From Armillaria gallica (Eukaryota > Basidiomycota > Agaricomycetes > Agaricales > Physalacriaceae): a stretch of 64,000 nucleotides of DNA. Numbering within the stretch: the first letter of the stretch is position 1; every line of letters starts with the position of its first letter. The DNA is taken from assembly GCA_037576215.1 (NCBI GenBank), contig JBANDB010000005.1, positions 5,208,001 through 5,272,000 on the forward strand. Reading direction: 5' to 3'. Positions 33,885 through 45,921 of this stretch are shown here, piece by piece. The notes under the pieces are model-generated. The model was not told where the DNA came from. It searched no databases and saw nothing but the letters and a program-made list of their open reading frames with translations. The position numbers were made by a program, and so were the translations under genes.

Positions 33885-36156
33885 CTCTGATAAACATGCA
33901 CATCGTATTCAGTAGGTGTCGGGTCTAAAATCGGATTGAACGGGAATGCTGTCGCAATAAAATCTGAAAATCCAAGCCCATATAAGTATCTGAGTCTATC
34001 AACGAAAAAAAGCTCGAACGAAGGTTTGGGAATTCGCTCTGCAGAGCCGTTACGTATAAGTTCCATCGATAGCCGTATCTGCCAATCTGACGTCAGTTAT
34101 ATGCCTCGTGCATGAGCAGCTGCTAACGTTCTGGCCGCAGCGGTCACGAATCCTGCGAACGTTTTAACTTTGAATGCGGTAACAACAGGCAAAGACTTGG
34201 TCATACCTCATTTCCAATCTCGACGTAAGTCAATTTGAACGGTTCGGGATGGCCAAGCTCCGTCCTTCGCGAAGCTGCGATGTAAATAAATATTAACTAG
34301 AACATGACATCTTGCCTGGCTAGTACTGACCGTAATCATTGGTTGCTGGATTCCCGATGACAAAATTTATCTACTCGTGTGCCGAAATTATTATCACAGG
34401 GGGTCGAGGATAGTGAAAGAAGACGAGCCTGGTCAATGGCACTTTGGATATAAGGTTCTAGGTCGTCCTCTGCAATCGACTGACCTCCGAGGCCATATCC
34501 TGTTATCTGAAGTTAGTATTTCCCTTCACGAAGCGAAACCCAACTAACCGGCCCAGACAGCCATAATGGGCTCCATCTCCAAGTCTTCGCACCACAGCAG
34601 GTACTCCAACAGTCCGAGACCGCTAAATGTTATTACGGTCAGCGGCTCTGAATCATCCAAAAAATCTGAGCCGAAGCGTACTCTGTATTGATATATCCCC
34701 AATCGCCCAAACGACCTGCAGCAAATATCAGCAGGATGACTTCACGAACCCAGCTCACTAAACCAACAAACCAACCTGGCCGATCGACCAGATGCCCCAA
34801 GGTAGCGTTCCAGACCCATCGACTGGCGGTGTTTTGACCCTACGGAAGCCACAAAATCAGTCCGCGAATTCGTCAGAAATATGAAGGATGCAGACCTCCT
34901 AGAAAATACGATTAAATGATTTAGATTAGATGTTAAGGAAGGTGATTATGGACTCGACGTACGAGATTGTTGCCCTCGGGAAATCTGAAAAAGGAAGGCT
35001 TCATTGCTTGAAGAGTCTAAAGTACTTATGAGCCAGCGACTCAGATTCCATGTATTATTCGAAATTGACACTCACTTCAGCGACGTCGATTCGCATTCCA
35101 TTTTGCCTGTTTTTGAAAGTAGGAGGAAAGAGAGAAAACATTGCGAAGTTAATTTTCAAGCCTGACGCTGCTGCGCCATCAGTGGTGACGACGAAGACAT
35201 TATCAGTCACATCCGGGGTTAGATCTGAGGTGAGCGAGACAAAGACTTGCTTCCAGCTTGTCTGGTTTCCGGGAACAAGACGGAGGCGGAAGCCAAAATA
35301 TTGCCTGCGGAAGTCTGGAGACTGACATCTAATTCTCCAATGAAATCAGAACTTTCAGGGAAACGATAGTAGAAAGAAGCATTATAAGTGTTGTCGGCCG
35401 TAAATTTCATCCCTGGAGTGACGTATCAGGACAAGTCTGTTCGCGAATGAGCGATAATCCCCTACCAAAATAGCCAGTGTTACCGAATCCGACCGGTCCA
35501 GTTGCATCAGTTGCAAGGGTCACGTTCAGTGCGTTAGGAAGGGCAGAAGATACTGGTTCGGTTTCGGTGACAACAGTAAGGAGGGCGCCGTTGACAGAAT
35601 ACCACGCCTTCAGCGCGGCGGAGGCTCCTGGGATGATAAGTCTAGCTCTAGATCTCAGTAATACAGATATGGCATCATTAACTTACCCGCAGTGACTTGT
35701 TGAAAGGATCGATTTTGTAGCACTAAAGAATTAATAAATACTTATGAAAGAGGAGGGATATAAGGCTTTACATTCGGCATAAAGGCCTCCGTCTCCGCTC
35801 TAAAAAATCAACTTCATCGAAAGCATTGATGAAAATGGAACTCACGTTCTACATAATAGTCACTAGATTATAGACAGATGAATACGGAGGTGGTGGAACA
35901 GCTCTTACACTTATGTCCTTCAGAATCACTATCATTTAGCAGTACATAGTGTTGAATTTGGATGCATTTACCTCATACATTTGATCCCCTAGCGCGATTG
36001 AGTATCGAAAATGCAACGAGGTAGAAATAGAACCTTGATTACACACGCACATAGTGTAGTCGGAATCGGGTGGCTTGCTGTCAAGCTGACACTGACTGTA
36101 ATCTGCGAGAGCGCGGAGCCGATAGAAACCAAAATGAATCCCACAAGGAGTATCAT
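33885..36156 (-). pseudogene. GH51 alpha-L-arabinofuranosidase, truncated copy
   Basis: This is a near-identical duplicate of the intact gene at 54596-58044. The ATG at 36156 opens a signal-peptide-like exon (MILLVGFILVSIGSALS). In the exon around 35219-35410 one base is missing relative to the intact copy just after ILASASVL, and the frame shifts to an early stop. Homology ends near 33885, just after PTEYDVHVYQ in the intact copy. The exon with the expected nucleophile (YFEGEYA in the intact copy) and the C-terminal beta domain are therefore absent. A frameshift plus loss of a catalytic residue make function very unlikely. Confidence 0.85.
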
Positions 36157-37268
36157 GGCTGTTGATATGAGATGCGAATGAGTAGAGGTGGGTCATACGC
36201 CTGAGGGAAAAACTCCCTTTATACCAAGGTGGAAGACAGACCGTTCGTAGCGAGAAAGAGCACCACCAGACCAATCCCGGGCCTCATCAAGTGCGGCTTC
36301 CATCATTTTCCGATGGCATTCACAAAAACCTATGGGTCAAATATGGGTCGCTGACTGCAACTGCTTCGTGTCACGATGATGACATTATACTTCCATCGGT
36401 CCGGTATTTAGTAGCTGGACGTTGTGAGCAGACGGAGCTTGCGGAGGCAGCGCACATAAGGTGCTGACTAAGCGAACGAGAGATCGTTTTAACTCTCTCG
36501 TACGCAGTCAGCACCGTCTGCACCTCAAATCTTTACCCTCCCACCCACCCTTGAGCCTTGATTTTGGAGCTCGTATTCCTCTGGAATCTCGCTCACGAGA
36601 GGTATAAGAGACGCGTGTCTCATTATTTCCTCTCTCTCCCCCCAACCCGATGACATTATACTTCCATCGGTCCGGTATTTAGTAGCTTCGCGATCACATG
36701 GTGCAAATTCCTTATGACTGAGATTGGTGAAAGAGACACGTAAGACCATGGATTCCGTTTTGCTACAACGCGAACTCTCACCGGACCCAACAGTTCAGTG
36801 TGACTCGTTTGCAGTAAATGCAGGCCAGACCGCGAAGGTGACTCTTGCATCGAGTCTCGTCCATTTAGAAACCATTCCAGGATCTCCAGTACAGTGAAAA
36901 TTCTGCAAAGTACTATTATACTCATTTTCTCCCCTGGAAAGTCCACCGAATATGTGGCTGGGCCAAATATTAGTAACCTCAGCGCGGAGACTGAGTCTGG
37001 GACCTACGGGCAAAGCAAGACATGAAGTCTAAGGAGTGATCAAACTTGAAGCTTGAAGACCTGTCAGCTTATATTCAAGTATGGCTCTCAGCGCGACCCA
37101 AATACAGCCGGAGAACCGCGCTTTCCCTGGGCCGAAGATCGGAGGAGATATGAATTATTGTCGAATAGAGCGCGGTTTCATAGAAATGAAAGAGAAAAAT
37201 TGGGGAGATGCCTACGTTCAAGCAGTGTAATGATCCCCTGGATATTGTAGTAGGCGGGGAACTAGAGG
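36157..37268. repeat. Duplicated GH51 upstream region
   Basis: This matches 58045-58888, except for the insert at about 36417-36687. The homology ends at gggaactagag (about 37268), where unit B begins immediately. The same end in the other copy (58888) runs instead into the GH106-like gene. Confidence 0.8.
36378..36687. repeat. 39-bp direct repeats flanking a 232-bp insert with hairpin
   Basis: The 39-bp sequence starting gatgacattatacttcc occurs at 36378-36416 and again at 36649-36687. The second GH51 region has it only once (about 58266). The 232 bp between contain an imperfect palindrome, ggtgctgac at 36460-36468 and gtcagcacc at 36507-36515, with further pairing inside. Confidence 0.75.
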
Positions 37269-37465
37269 TTTCCGGGGGCGTTTCTTTAGCGGTCAAAGGA
37301 GGGAAGTGGCGGCTGAGCTGACAATTCCTGTGGACGTGGTGGCGATAGATAGGTCTCAAAAACGAAGTGCGGGGTACCTATTTTATGCTGAAAAATGCGG
37401 GGAAATATCCTCGGGTCATCTATGTAAGTCGTGATGTCAGAAGTTCGATTACGCGGTAATATTAA

Positions 37466-39043
37466 TTATTGTTGTATAAAGTCTGTACGAGTACTAATGA
37501 TAATCGTCAACGCCGCGCCATTCATGTTGGCTGTATAGAATTTGCATAAGATTATCTGTTTGACTTGAGGGCGAAAGTGTCCGACCTTTGCGCTCAACAC
37601 AGCCGCCGTTGAGCCAGTGTTTAAAAAACGATCGTTGAGCCCAATAGCCTTCTCCTGGTCATTGCTTCTTTGGTACGAGTCCGGCCGCAGAGAAGAATCT
37701 GCGTTTGTGTTGGTCTCTTTATCCCGAAGCTCGATATTCAATCCGCCAATTGACATATCGAAAGAGTCGAACGAGTGAAGGGTTGTGTCTTCCCTTCCTC
37801 CGCGAATCCGTCCTGTCATACGGCTGTTGCAAACAGCAAGGACCGTATTCGAATACATCTTTATCAAGCAGTGCGCAGGGACAGTGGAGTAGACTTTATT
37901 GTAGGAGAGAAAGAGTGCCACCTGGACGGCAGCAATCGCAGCTGCGCAGATGGTAAATGAGCTAATGCGATCCAATTTCCTAGTATATGACTAACCTGTT
38001 ACTGTCCCAGTTTCAATGCTCAGTCGTATTAGTCTGGAAAGAAGTATCCGAGTAGATTTGAGACCGGTTTGAGCTCGACTTAACTACAGGCGGCAACGAT
38101 CAGTCAAGACCTAGGTGCTATGCTCCTACTTCACTTACAAGGTAGACCATGCACAAAGCAATGGCAGTATCACATAAAACGCTTCCACCCAACCATATCT
38201 ATGAGTCATAAATGATTGAATACGTGACACGACGAAAACCTGCTCACAATTGCCGTCACCCTGGTCGAATTTTTCTGAAGATTTGAGTAGTGGGCACTGT
38301 TCCGTGTTTGGATGCCACTCCAAATCGCAGCTGCAAATTGAGTAAAAGCGATCTTTGATGAAGACTGTGTTTTAGGGAGCAGTATAAGACTTTTTTTAAA
38401 AAAACCTTACCATCGACAGGATAATACATAACCATCGGGCCTTCTTGCTGAATGTATACATCCGCCAGGCGTAAAATAATTGGGCGATGCAGCCAACTAC
38501 CGCTATTTCAGTAACTCAAAGCATAAATGTGCATAAGTACGCACCAAATCCAGAGAGAATAGGAATCGTGAACCATGAGAAATGGACATCATTGAGTTCA
38601 GAAACGTTCCCAAAGTTGTAACAGAACGTATCGAAAATGCTAATCATGTTGCAAACAGTCTCAACAGTCTCGGTCACCCAGAGAAGATATACGACCGTCT
38701 TGTACCCCAAATTATCCTTTGGAAAGGAGATGTAGTATATGTCTTTGAATGAGGTGAGTAAAGGACAGTCAAGAACGTGCGGACAAGGATAGGACCACTG
38801 ACAGACTTGATTGCACAGGATGCCATATAAGATCAGACCCAGGAAGCAGCCGATCAACTGCATGGAAATTAAGTGACCACTGCTTTCTAGTATATAAGAT
38901 TGGAGCTGTACCGGGGGACCCGTTCTGAGGTATTAAAATCAGTACAGAGATCAGTCTGAGAACGAGAGTGTTACCGACAATTTATATAAATCTGAGGGTG
39001 CTACACCGGCCTCTTCGCCCAGAGTGGTATTAAACGAGGGCAT
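37466..39043 (-). CDS. DUF6534-type seven-helix membrane protein, copy B
   Basis: The ATG at 39043 opens MPSFNTTLGEEAGVAPSDLY, two residues longer in this exon than copy A. The remaining exons follow the copy A pattern: GLILYGILCNQV, YIYYISFPKDNLGYKTVVYL, IWLGGSVLCDTA, then a polar tail ending at 37466. One codon is deleted in frame near 38265 relative to A and C (QKNSTRVTAI versus QKISKVRVTTI in C). No stop or frameshift was found, so this copy is probably functional. It may be the least altered relative of C, since their first exons agree. Confidence 0.8.
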
Positions 39044-39460
39044 CGACTCGGAGTGCAGAGTTGCCACGAAATTTCCTGCCTCTATACATTTAAGTAAGTA
39101 GCTCCAGGTATACGCTCAAAGTGCGGCCGACTGGTATAGGAGCATGCGGCCCTGCCACAAATGAGCAGTGGGCGCCTAGAAAAACTTAGCGTGAATTCCG
39201 GTCCAATCGTCTACGTCGACCCTTGATCAATTCAGTCGGAATTCAGTGCTACGTACATCATTGCATGCTCAGGAATCTATTGAGATAAGCCTTATCTGGG
39301 TATTGAAAGGTAAGCGCCAAGCTTCAGTAAATCACGGAATTATATAAACGAGTTTTCTTGCCTCTCGGAGGACAATCGGTAATGGTGGTGGTCGACGCGT
39401 GAGGCGGCGAAAACAACGGAGACGCTGACTTGCGCTGAGTCCAGAAAAGGCAATAGTATT

Positions 39461-39890
39461 TAGTGTTTCGATAACTCGGCTTAAAGCCGCGCGCCACGCC
39501 AGTCAAGTCGAATTAAGTCGCGCCGCTATTGCCGAGTAACTTCGGCAAAGTCACATTCCGGCATCGGCTCGGCGGGGCTTGATGCGACCTGAAGTTGCCC
39601 GAGCTTCGACTTGTATTAAAAATATGGAAATACTATTTTAGGTCAATTTTACCCCGGCCCGATAGCTTCCGCTATATCTCCGACAAGTTCTCGAATATCA
39701 CTTTGCCGCCTAAACAACGAATGACTTGCCATTTGAAGGAAATGCATGAAGTTATGGCTTCAGCGACTGGCTTCGGCGTGACGGCAACTTGGCTTCAAAG
39801 CTGTCAACAATTATGACTTGGTGAAGCCGTTGAAGCCGAAGTCATATGAAGTCACGCCGAGTCGCGCCAAATCACGTCATCGAAACACTA
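39461..39890. mobile_element. hAT-type MITE 2, inserted in unit B
   Basis: This is a 430-bp element with ends TAGTGTTTCGATAAC (left) and TAGTGTTTCGATGAC (inverted right). It is flanked by an exact 8-bp target duplication, ATAGTATT (39453-39460 and 39891-39898). Unit A has the uninterrupted site aatagtattgttcgc near 32130, which proves insertion. No coding capacity is seen. Confidence 0.92.
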
Positions 39891-40286
39891 ATAGTATTGT
39901 TCGCACTGGACGGGTCGCGGATGCAATTGGCGGTGTGTCCGAGGAATGAAGCCAAGGGCGCTTCTACTAGTCTCTATGTTCTTCGTGTTCGGGAGTACAA
40001 GGTGTACTAAGTCAAAGGTATCCTTCTGTTTTCTAGTCTCTCATTTACAGTGATTCCTGACGTTCGTCTGTTGGGCAGCATTATTTCTCCCTTCTCCTCG
40101 ATATTAGCCAGGATAGCAGGAGATACTTGCCATGGGTGCAATTGTAGACAGCGGCGATCACAGTCTGCTGAAGAGACGAGGCCAAGGGAATTTGAGTGAG
40201 GTACGCTGTTTTTTTGCACGAGGGGCGCGGATGTAAAATAGCCGACGTGACCTACATTTTCGCGTTTAAGGATACCCCTCATACTA

Positions 40287-43200
40287 TGAAAAGTCTAACG
40301 GTCGCGCTATGTACCTTATATGGCTGCGTCAGTGCCCTGGGACGTCTGAGGGTTTGAAATGAGGAACGATGGCATATATCTGATAGCTATTAATGTGGAC
40401 TGTGCATCCAGCGGTGACTAGCTCATATCGATGCCCTGACGACGGGCCTACGTACTCTCGTTCGCCAGCCGTACTCCATTCTCTCTACGTGCGGCGAGAC
40501 CAAGTGGCCTCGCAGACGAGTGTGCTACCACAGCCATGGGTCCTTTTCTACCGGGAGCTTTGACCGGGACGCTATACCCTCTGCCAACGCATCAACTCAT
40601 TCGGCAAAAGCAAAACATAATTCACTCGGTCTTAACAAGACTGCCGGCTAATCCGACGTTTCACTTTCGGTTCGCACCTGCCACGTCCGCCGTTCCTGTT
40701 ACGGTGTAAACAAGAGTACCCCCGTATTCGGCTACCAATTGTCTCCCGCGACCCATTTCTAATCCCATTTCTCTTCCTGTCCTTTCGACAATGTTATCCC
40801 GTCATCATCAAGGACTCACGAGCGCGATTCTCGTGGATGTGCACGCTTGACACGGGGATCTGAAATAGCAGACGGAGAGGGTCGAACATATCCTAGGAGA
40901 GGTTCGGGGGAAATGTTGGCAATGTATGTGGACGAAGCTGCGGAGGATACGAATATTTCTGTGCCATCTCTCAGGAGATATCTGGATGTGAATGCTAAGC
41001 CTTCGTTCCCTACGTCTTCTCACACAGCTTATCACATCCGTCTGCGCCCATATCCTCCACCTCTTTCGCTTTCGTTTTCTATGGCATCGTCTTCCTTTGC
41101 GCCCTCGGAGCTGCCAACTCGTGCCCTCTACCACTCTGAAAAATAGATGATTCCATTTGGATTCGTCGCTGGTGTGTTCATATTCACTCTGAACCGTCCC
41201 CCTTAGGACGTAAAATTAAACCCAAAAACCCAACCCTTCGGGGCCCTTTTCCTCTACGCATGCTCATGTGCTGCGAGACTTCTGCTACCAGTGGACTACC
41301 TGCATGCATGTGTGGCTGCCCCCTGGTGCCTGACTTTGCTGTCGGCCCTCCTTTGTGCGCCCGCCGCCGTGTGAGGATAAGGTTTCGGTCCCTGTACAGT
41401 TCCTCGGATTGATCCGGAGTGACGTCATCGTGACCTTTCGTCACACTAGTCTGCGATGTCATCGTTCCGTGCCTGCGATTTCGACTCTCTTTATTGCCTA
41501 TAATCTACTGCCCTCACATGTACTCTCGCACGCCATCTGCCTAACTGTCGATAGCTTGGTCCGGTGAATTAGTATTTGAATTGTACTGTACCACACAATT
41601 GAGTACTACACATGTACTACTACGTTCAGCATCCCGGTGAGTCGGATGACACAATTTCGACGCGGTTCTCTGCTCGAGTTGTCTTCAGTCCGAACACAAT
41701 CAGTCTCTGTGAGAGTCATCTTTTAGAAAAAGCTAGCACTGCACTACATTACCGCTGCACTTGGGCCTGTGCACTACGGAAGATCGGATTCGCAACTTAC
41801 GTCCAAAAAATGCGGAGCAGTTGTATATGGCGCGGCTCCTGGATGTTCAACGTTCAGATCTGATTTCTTCGTAGAAGGGTTCCTCTCATGTCGCGCTCAA
41901 TGATTGTGTCTCTTTCAACAGAGACAGGAATTATGCCCTTGGCTGTTCGTTGATCCGTTCTGGTGCCTTCCAACCTGGCATAACTTGTATCCTTGGACCA
42001 CAGCCATTTCACTCAAGCAGTTATGCTTAACAGCGTAGTTTGTTATTGAGGAGGAAGGCAAGCTGGTTCAGATACATTCTCATGGTTGGTTGAAACCTCC
42101 CATTTGCTCTGTTGAGCACTGCCCGAGAGACTTATCAATTGATTATATTGAGGAGTACTTGAACATGGTGCAAAAAACATGAGTACATGGTTGGTAGGAT
42201 GGAATCAACGGCACGGATAAGCTCTATCTCCTTCACAGACACAAGGAACCACAGAAAAATAAGCCTTCCCCTCGAGTCGTCTTATGTATGCGCCACTATC
42301 TTGATGTACCCGTATTGGGACTCTGTATGGCCCTTACAAGACTCTCATCGTAACTATGTTTGCCTAAGATGTGCTTGAAATATTCTGTGCGGCGCTGATG
42401 TTCTGTGGAGTGTGAGTCTGTCGGGGGGCCCCTAATACTGTCTTACTGCTTACAGGTTTTTCAAGTTCTACTGCGGATTTGTTCCAAGTGCGTAAGCTCG
42501 GCTTGAGGGGTGGGTGAGTGGTTAGCAGGTAGAGGGATGTCGTAGTGCCACATTCTGTATACTTGCGTCCGGCGTGCCCAATTGATGACGATGATGATGA
42601 TACCATATCAATCAAATAGTAATTAATATTGACATTCAGGATGTACTTATTTTCTCTCGACAGAAACAGATTTTTGATATTAAATATTCATATAAATATT
42701 GAAATATAGTTAGATACAAAAATAATCTATATGATTGCTAGCGGGTATAGGCATGCATAGAAGCCTCCACTGTGCTGCCGGTCTGAACAAGTGAACGACG
42801 CCAAAATGGGGGCTGCGCAACCATGCAGAACCCGACAATGGGAGGTATGTGAGTGGGGATGCTGTCGACGGCGGCGGGGATCGTTGGTAGCATCGGGCAG
42901 GCTTGAAGAGGGTAGCTACCAGCTATCCTCAATTGGATATTGTCCAGGCCACTAATTGGCGGTAGTCGCATGGGCTAGAGATGAGGTAGGGGGCGAGGTA
43001 GGGATCACCGGGGCCATAGAGCGTCATGGAGAACTTGTGAGGGGAAAGAGTGGTCACCATTGGATTCCCCAGCATCGAAAATGGGGGTAGGGGTTCGATG
43101 GTGCCCGTATGGTCAATGCAGAGCATGGGATGCGACTGGGATGGAGATCCGGGGTCGGCGGGGTCAGCAACGGTGATAACGACGTCGGGGGAGAAAGCGG

Positions 43201-45432
43201 ATCTTAAAATCGTGATCTCCCATGTCGACAATAGGGAATATACAAAGGAGGGGGGTATTTTCGGCCTGGGGTGGGCAGTAGGACCCAACGTTGGTATCGG
43301 GCGGGGGTGACAGTGGCAGGGCCGTCGGTGCTCGTGTAGCCGCCATTTTGGTCACGTTTGACGCGTCCATGAGAGGGTAATCGACGCCCGAAGTTGTGTT
43401 GGTGTCGCTGCAGCCATTGGATGTCGGGAGGTCAATCTTGACCCTGCCGTCCCCCTTGTACCCTTTGCCCTCCTGCACCTTCCCCAGCACGTCCTCCTTC
43501 CACGGTGCCCATGCCCCACCATCCTACCCACCCCTCCATGATATTTGGACCTTCCCCGCTATTTCTGCCATCGTCACTGTTGTCCTATTCGTCGCCATTG
43601 TCGTTTTCATTGTTGTGTCCTCATTCCTGCCCCATGCTTGCAGATAGCATCCGATCTTGAATCCTGGACGGCGTCCATGGTCGATGGATCTTGCGGATTG
43701 AACACGTGCGAGCGATTGGCCCCGATCTCGATGTGGTAGGGATGGCGGGAGAAAGCACCGGTTTCCAGGGTGACGGCTGGCGGGAATCATCATCGTCGTA
43801 CTCGTAGTCATTGGTCTTGGTGGCGGTAGTGTTTTGTGGGCATCGTACGCAATGCTGCCTCGCGTGAGGGCTTAAGCATGGGTGGGATATTGAATGGTCG
43901 CTATCCAGGACTCTTGGGGTCACCAGATGCGCCAAAAACACCTAAAATTAATGTATTAGTAGCTAAAACAACGAAAACATACCTTTAACCCATGAGAATG
44001 GGCGACACAGGCGAGGGAGAGGGCGTAGAACTAGGGGGTGGTGGAAAGGAACAGGAAAAGGTGCTGCACAGCCACTCGATCGTTGTACGGATGTATGGTC
44101 CGGGGTTGATCATGCCAGCTAAAAGCATCCTCGGGATGCTTCTGCGGCTCAACGTATACGCTCCGAAATCCTGAAGCTCATCGGGGTATTATATTACAGG
44201 CATATACAGTACAAATATGTAATTTTTGCTACAATGGGATACCTACATTGCATGATAATTACTATTTTATGGTGATTACCCCGCATTTTAGGGCATTTTG
44301 GAGCATATGTTGGATCTGTGTACCTCTATGTCATTCCAATAAATGTAGATACCTTTGAAGAGATAATAATATGCATGGAATGAGCTAACTAAGTCATCCA
44401 ATCCAATTCGATCCAGCATTGTATGACTATACCGAATTCAGTCCTTCAGTAAAAGTGAAAACGATGTGAATGCTTCGGCACCTATTTCTGCTATTGGGTA
44501 CTGTCCTAACATCGTACTTTCAGGGCAGCGCAATAAAGGGTGTTCTGATACTCTACATAAGTACTAGGTACATATTCTGGAATGTTACATTGTGATTTTG
44601 CGGTTTAAAGTGAGATCTACCCTCGGAAAAGCGGGTTTTCAGTTTCTGCTATTATAATTGCTCAGTATGCAATCGGTGGAGACATGTTTTGGGGAATTAC
44701 CTGATATATTGCACAAGTACTAACACAATAAGTGCACCACTACAAATTCTGGACCCAGAATTTAGAGACACATCATTAAATGTCAATCATGCAAAATTTG
44801 AAGAGTGTTGCGATGCACAGATCATTTGAGCTGCATTGAAAAACCGCTGTGCAACCGTGTTGTTTTGCACTACACTAGCTGTGAACTGGGGAACCCGATC
44901 GAGCCTCGGCCGCCTCGCTAACTCTCTGATAGATGACAAGTGTGACGTACTAGGGGTGGGTCACATCACAAGACCGTGACTGTGAGTCCGAGCTCGCAGC
45001 CTTGCTGAATTTGGTGAATTTGACAAAATGTCACACGAGTATAACGTCTCACAGGCATTCCCGCTGATGGCAGAGCCCCAAAATGTTACATTTGATACCT
45101 AAAAGTGCCCACTCACCTAGCCTCATTGATCATTATGTGCAAAGGCATGTCGAATGGGAGGTTAGGCATGGCCAGAACTACAGATTCGCGATTGGCCAGT
45201 GCATGCATATGACCTATGTACAAACTTGGACGTAGCGCCTCCCCTGTTTCTATTATTGATGTTTATGGTTTGTTCAGCCATAGTCTCCTAACTGAGGACC
45301 CCCATATGGTTGTTTTATTTGCTTCCTTAAGTTGTTCCTGTAGCATTACGCTCCCCTGGGTCCGATTACTATATAAGGTATCATTGACTGTCGGAATGAC
45401 GTAGGTACATAGCGCGACCGTTAGACTTTCCA
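40287..45432. mobile_element. 5.15-kb TA-flanked element with 30-bp inverted repeats
   Basis: The left end (40287-40316) starts TGAAAAGTCTAACGGTC and the right end (45403-45432, inverted) starts TGGAAAGTCTAACGGTC; over 30 bp only one base differs. Both sides are bordered by TA (40285-40286, 45433-45434), as for Tc1/mariner-like insertion. It lies exactly at the junction of units B and C. No transposase is recognised. Frames of about 100-119 codons exist on - (42929-43288 and 43621-43941), with Pro/Ser-rich, coding-like composition and possibly frameshifted, but with no family match. It is probably non-autonomous or decayed. An ATCGGGGCCAATCG motif near 43718 (inverted) is shared with the insert at 2165-6271. 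Confidence 0.8.
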
Positions 45433-45921
45433 TAATGGATCTTCAGCAGGAATACTATCCCTATCGCACGTCAACGATCTACTCTGGAATACAAACCTGA
45501 TGCTCAACTCTGCCATTTCCTCGCGTTCCGGGGACATTTCTTTAGCGGCCAAAGGAGGGAAGCGGCGGCCGAGTTGATAATTCCTGTGGACGTGGTGGCA
45601 ATAGATAGGTCTCGAAAACGGAGTGCGGGGTACCTATTTTATGCTGAAAAATGCGGGGAAATACCCCCGGGTCTTCTATGTAAGTCGTGATGTCAGAAGT
45701 TCGATTACGCGGTAATATTAATTATTGTTGTATAAAGTCCGTACGAGTACTAATGATAACCGTCAACACCGTGCCATTCATGTTGGCTGTATAGAGTTTG
45801 CATAAGATTATCTGCTTGACTTGAGGGCGAAAGTGTCCGACCTTTGCGCTCAACACGGCCGCCGTTGAGCCAGTGTTTAAAAACGATCGTTGAGCCCAAT
45901 AGCCTTCTCCTGGTCATTGCT

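Larger units (their letters stand above)
37270..40273. repeat. Duplicated unit B
   Basis: This resembles units A and C but starts about 90 bp further in, at ttccggggg, fused to the end of the GH51 upstream duplication. It is interrupted by MITE 2 (39461-39890). It ends a few bases before the TA-flanked element at 40287. Confidence 0.85.

Noticed and set aside
37705..37956. An 83-codon frame (MCWSLYPEARYS...) on + repeated in all three units (also near 30371 and 45960)
   Set aside because: It lies antisense to the conserved C-terminal exon of the DUF6534 genes, and its recurrence follows from the duplication.
42590..42603. Short GAT repeats as a possible microsatellite of interest
   Set aside because: Only a few units, with no sign of function.
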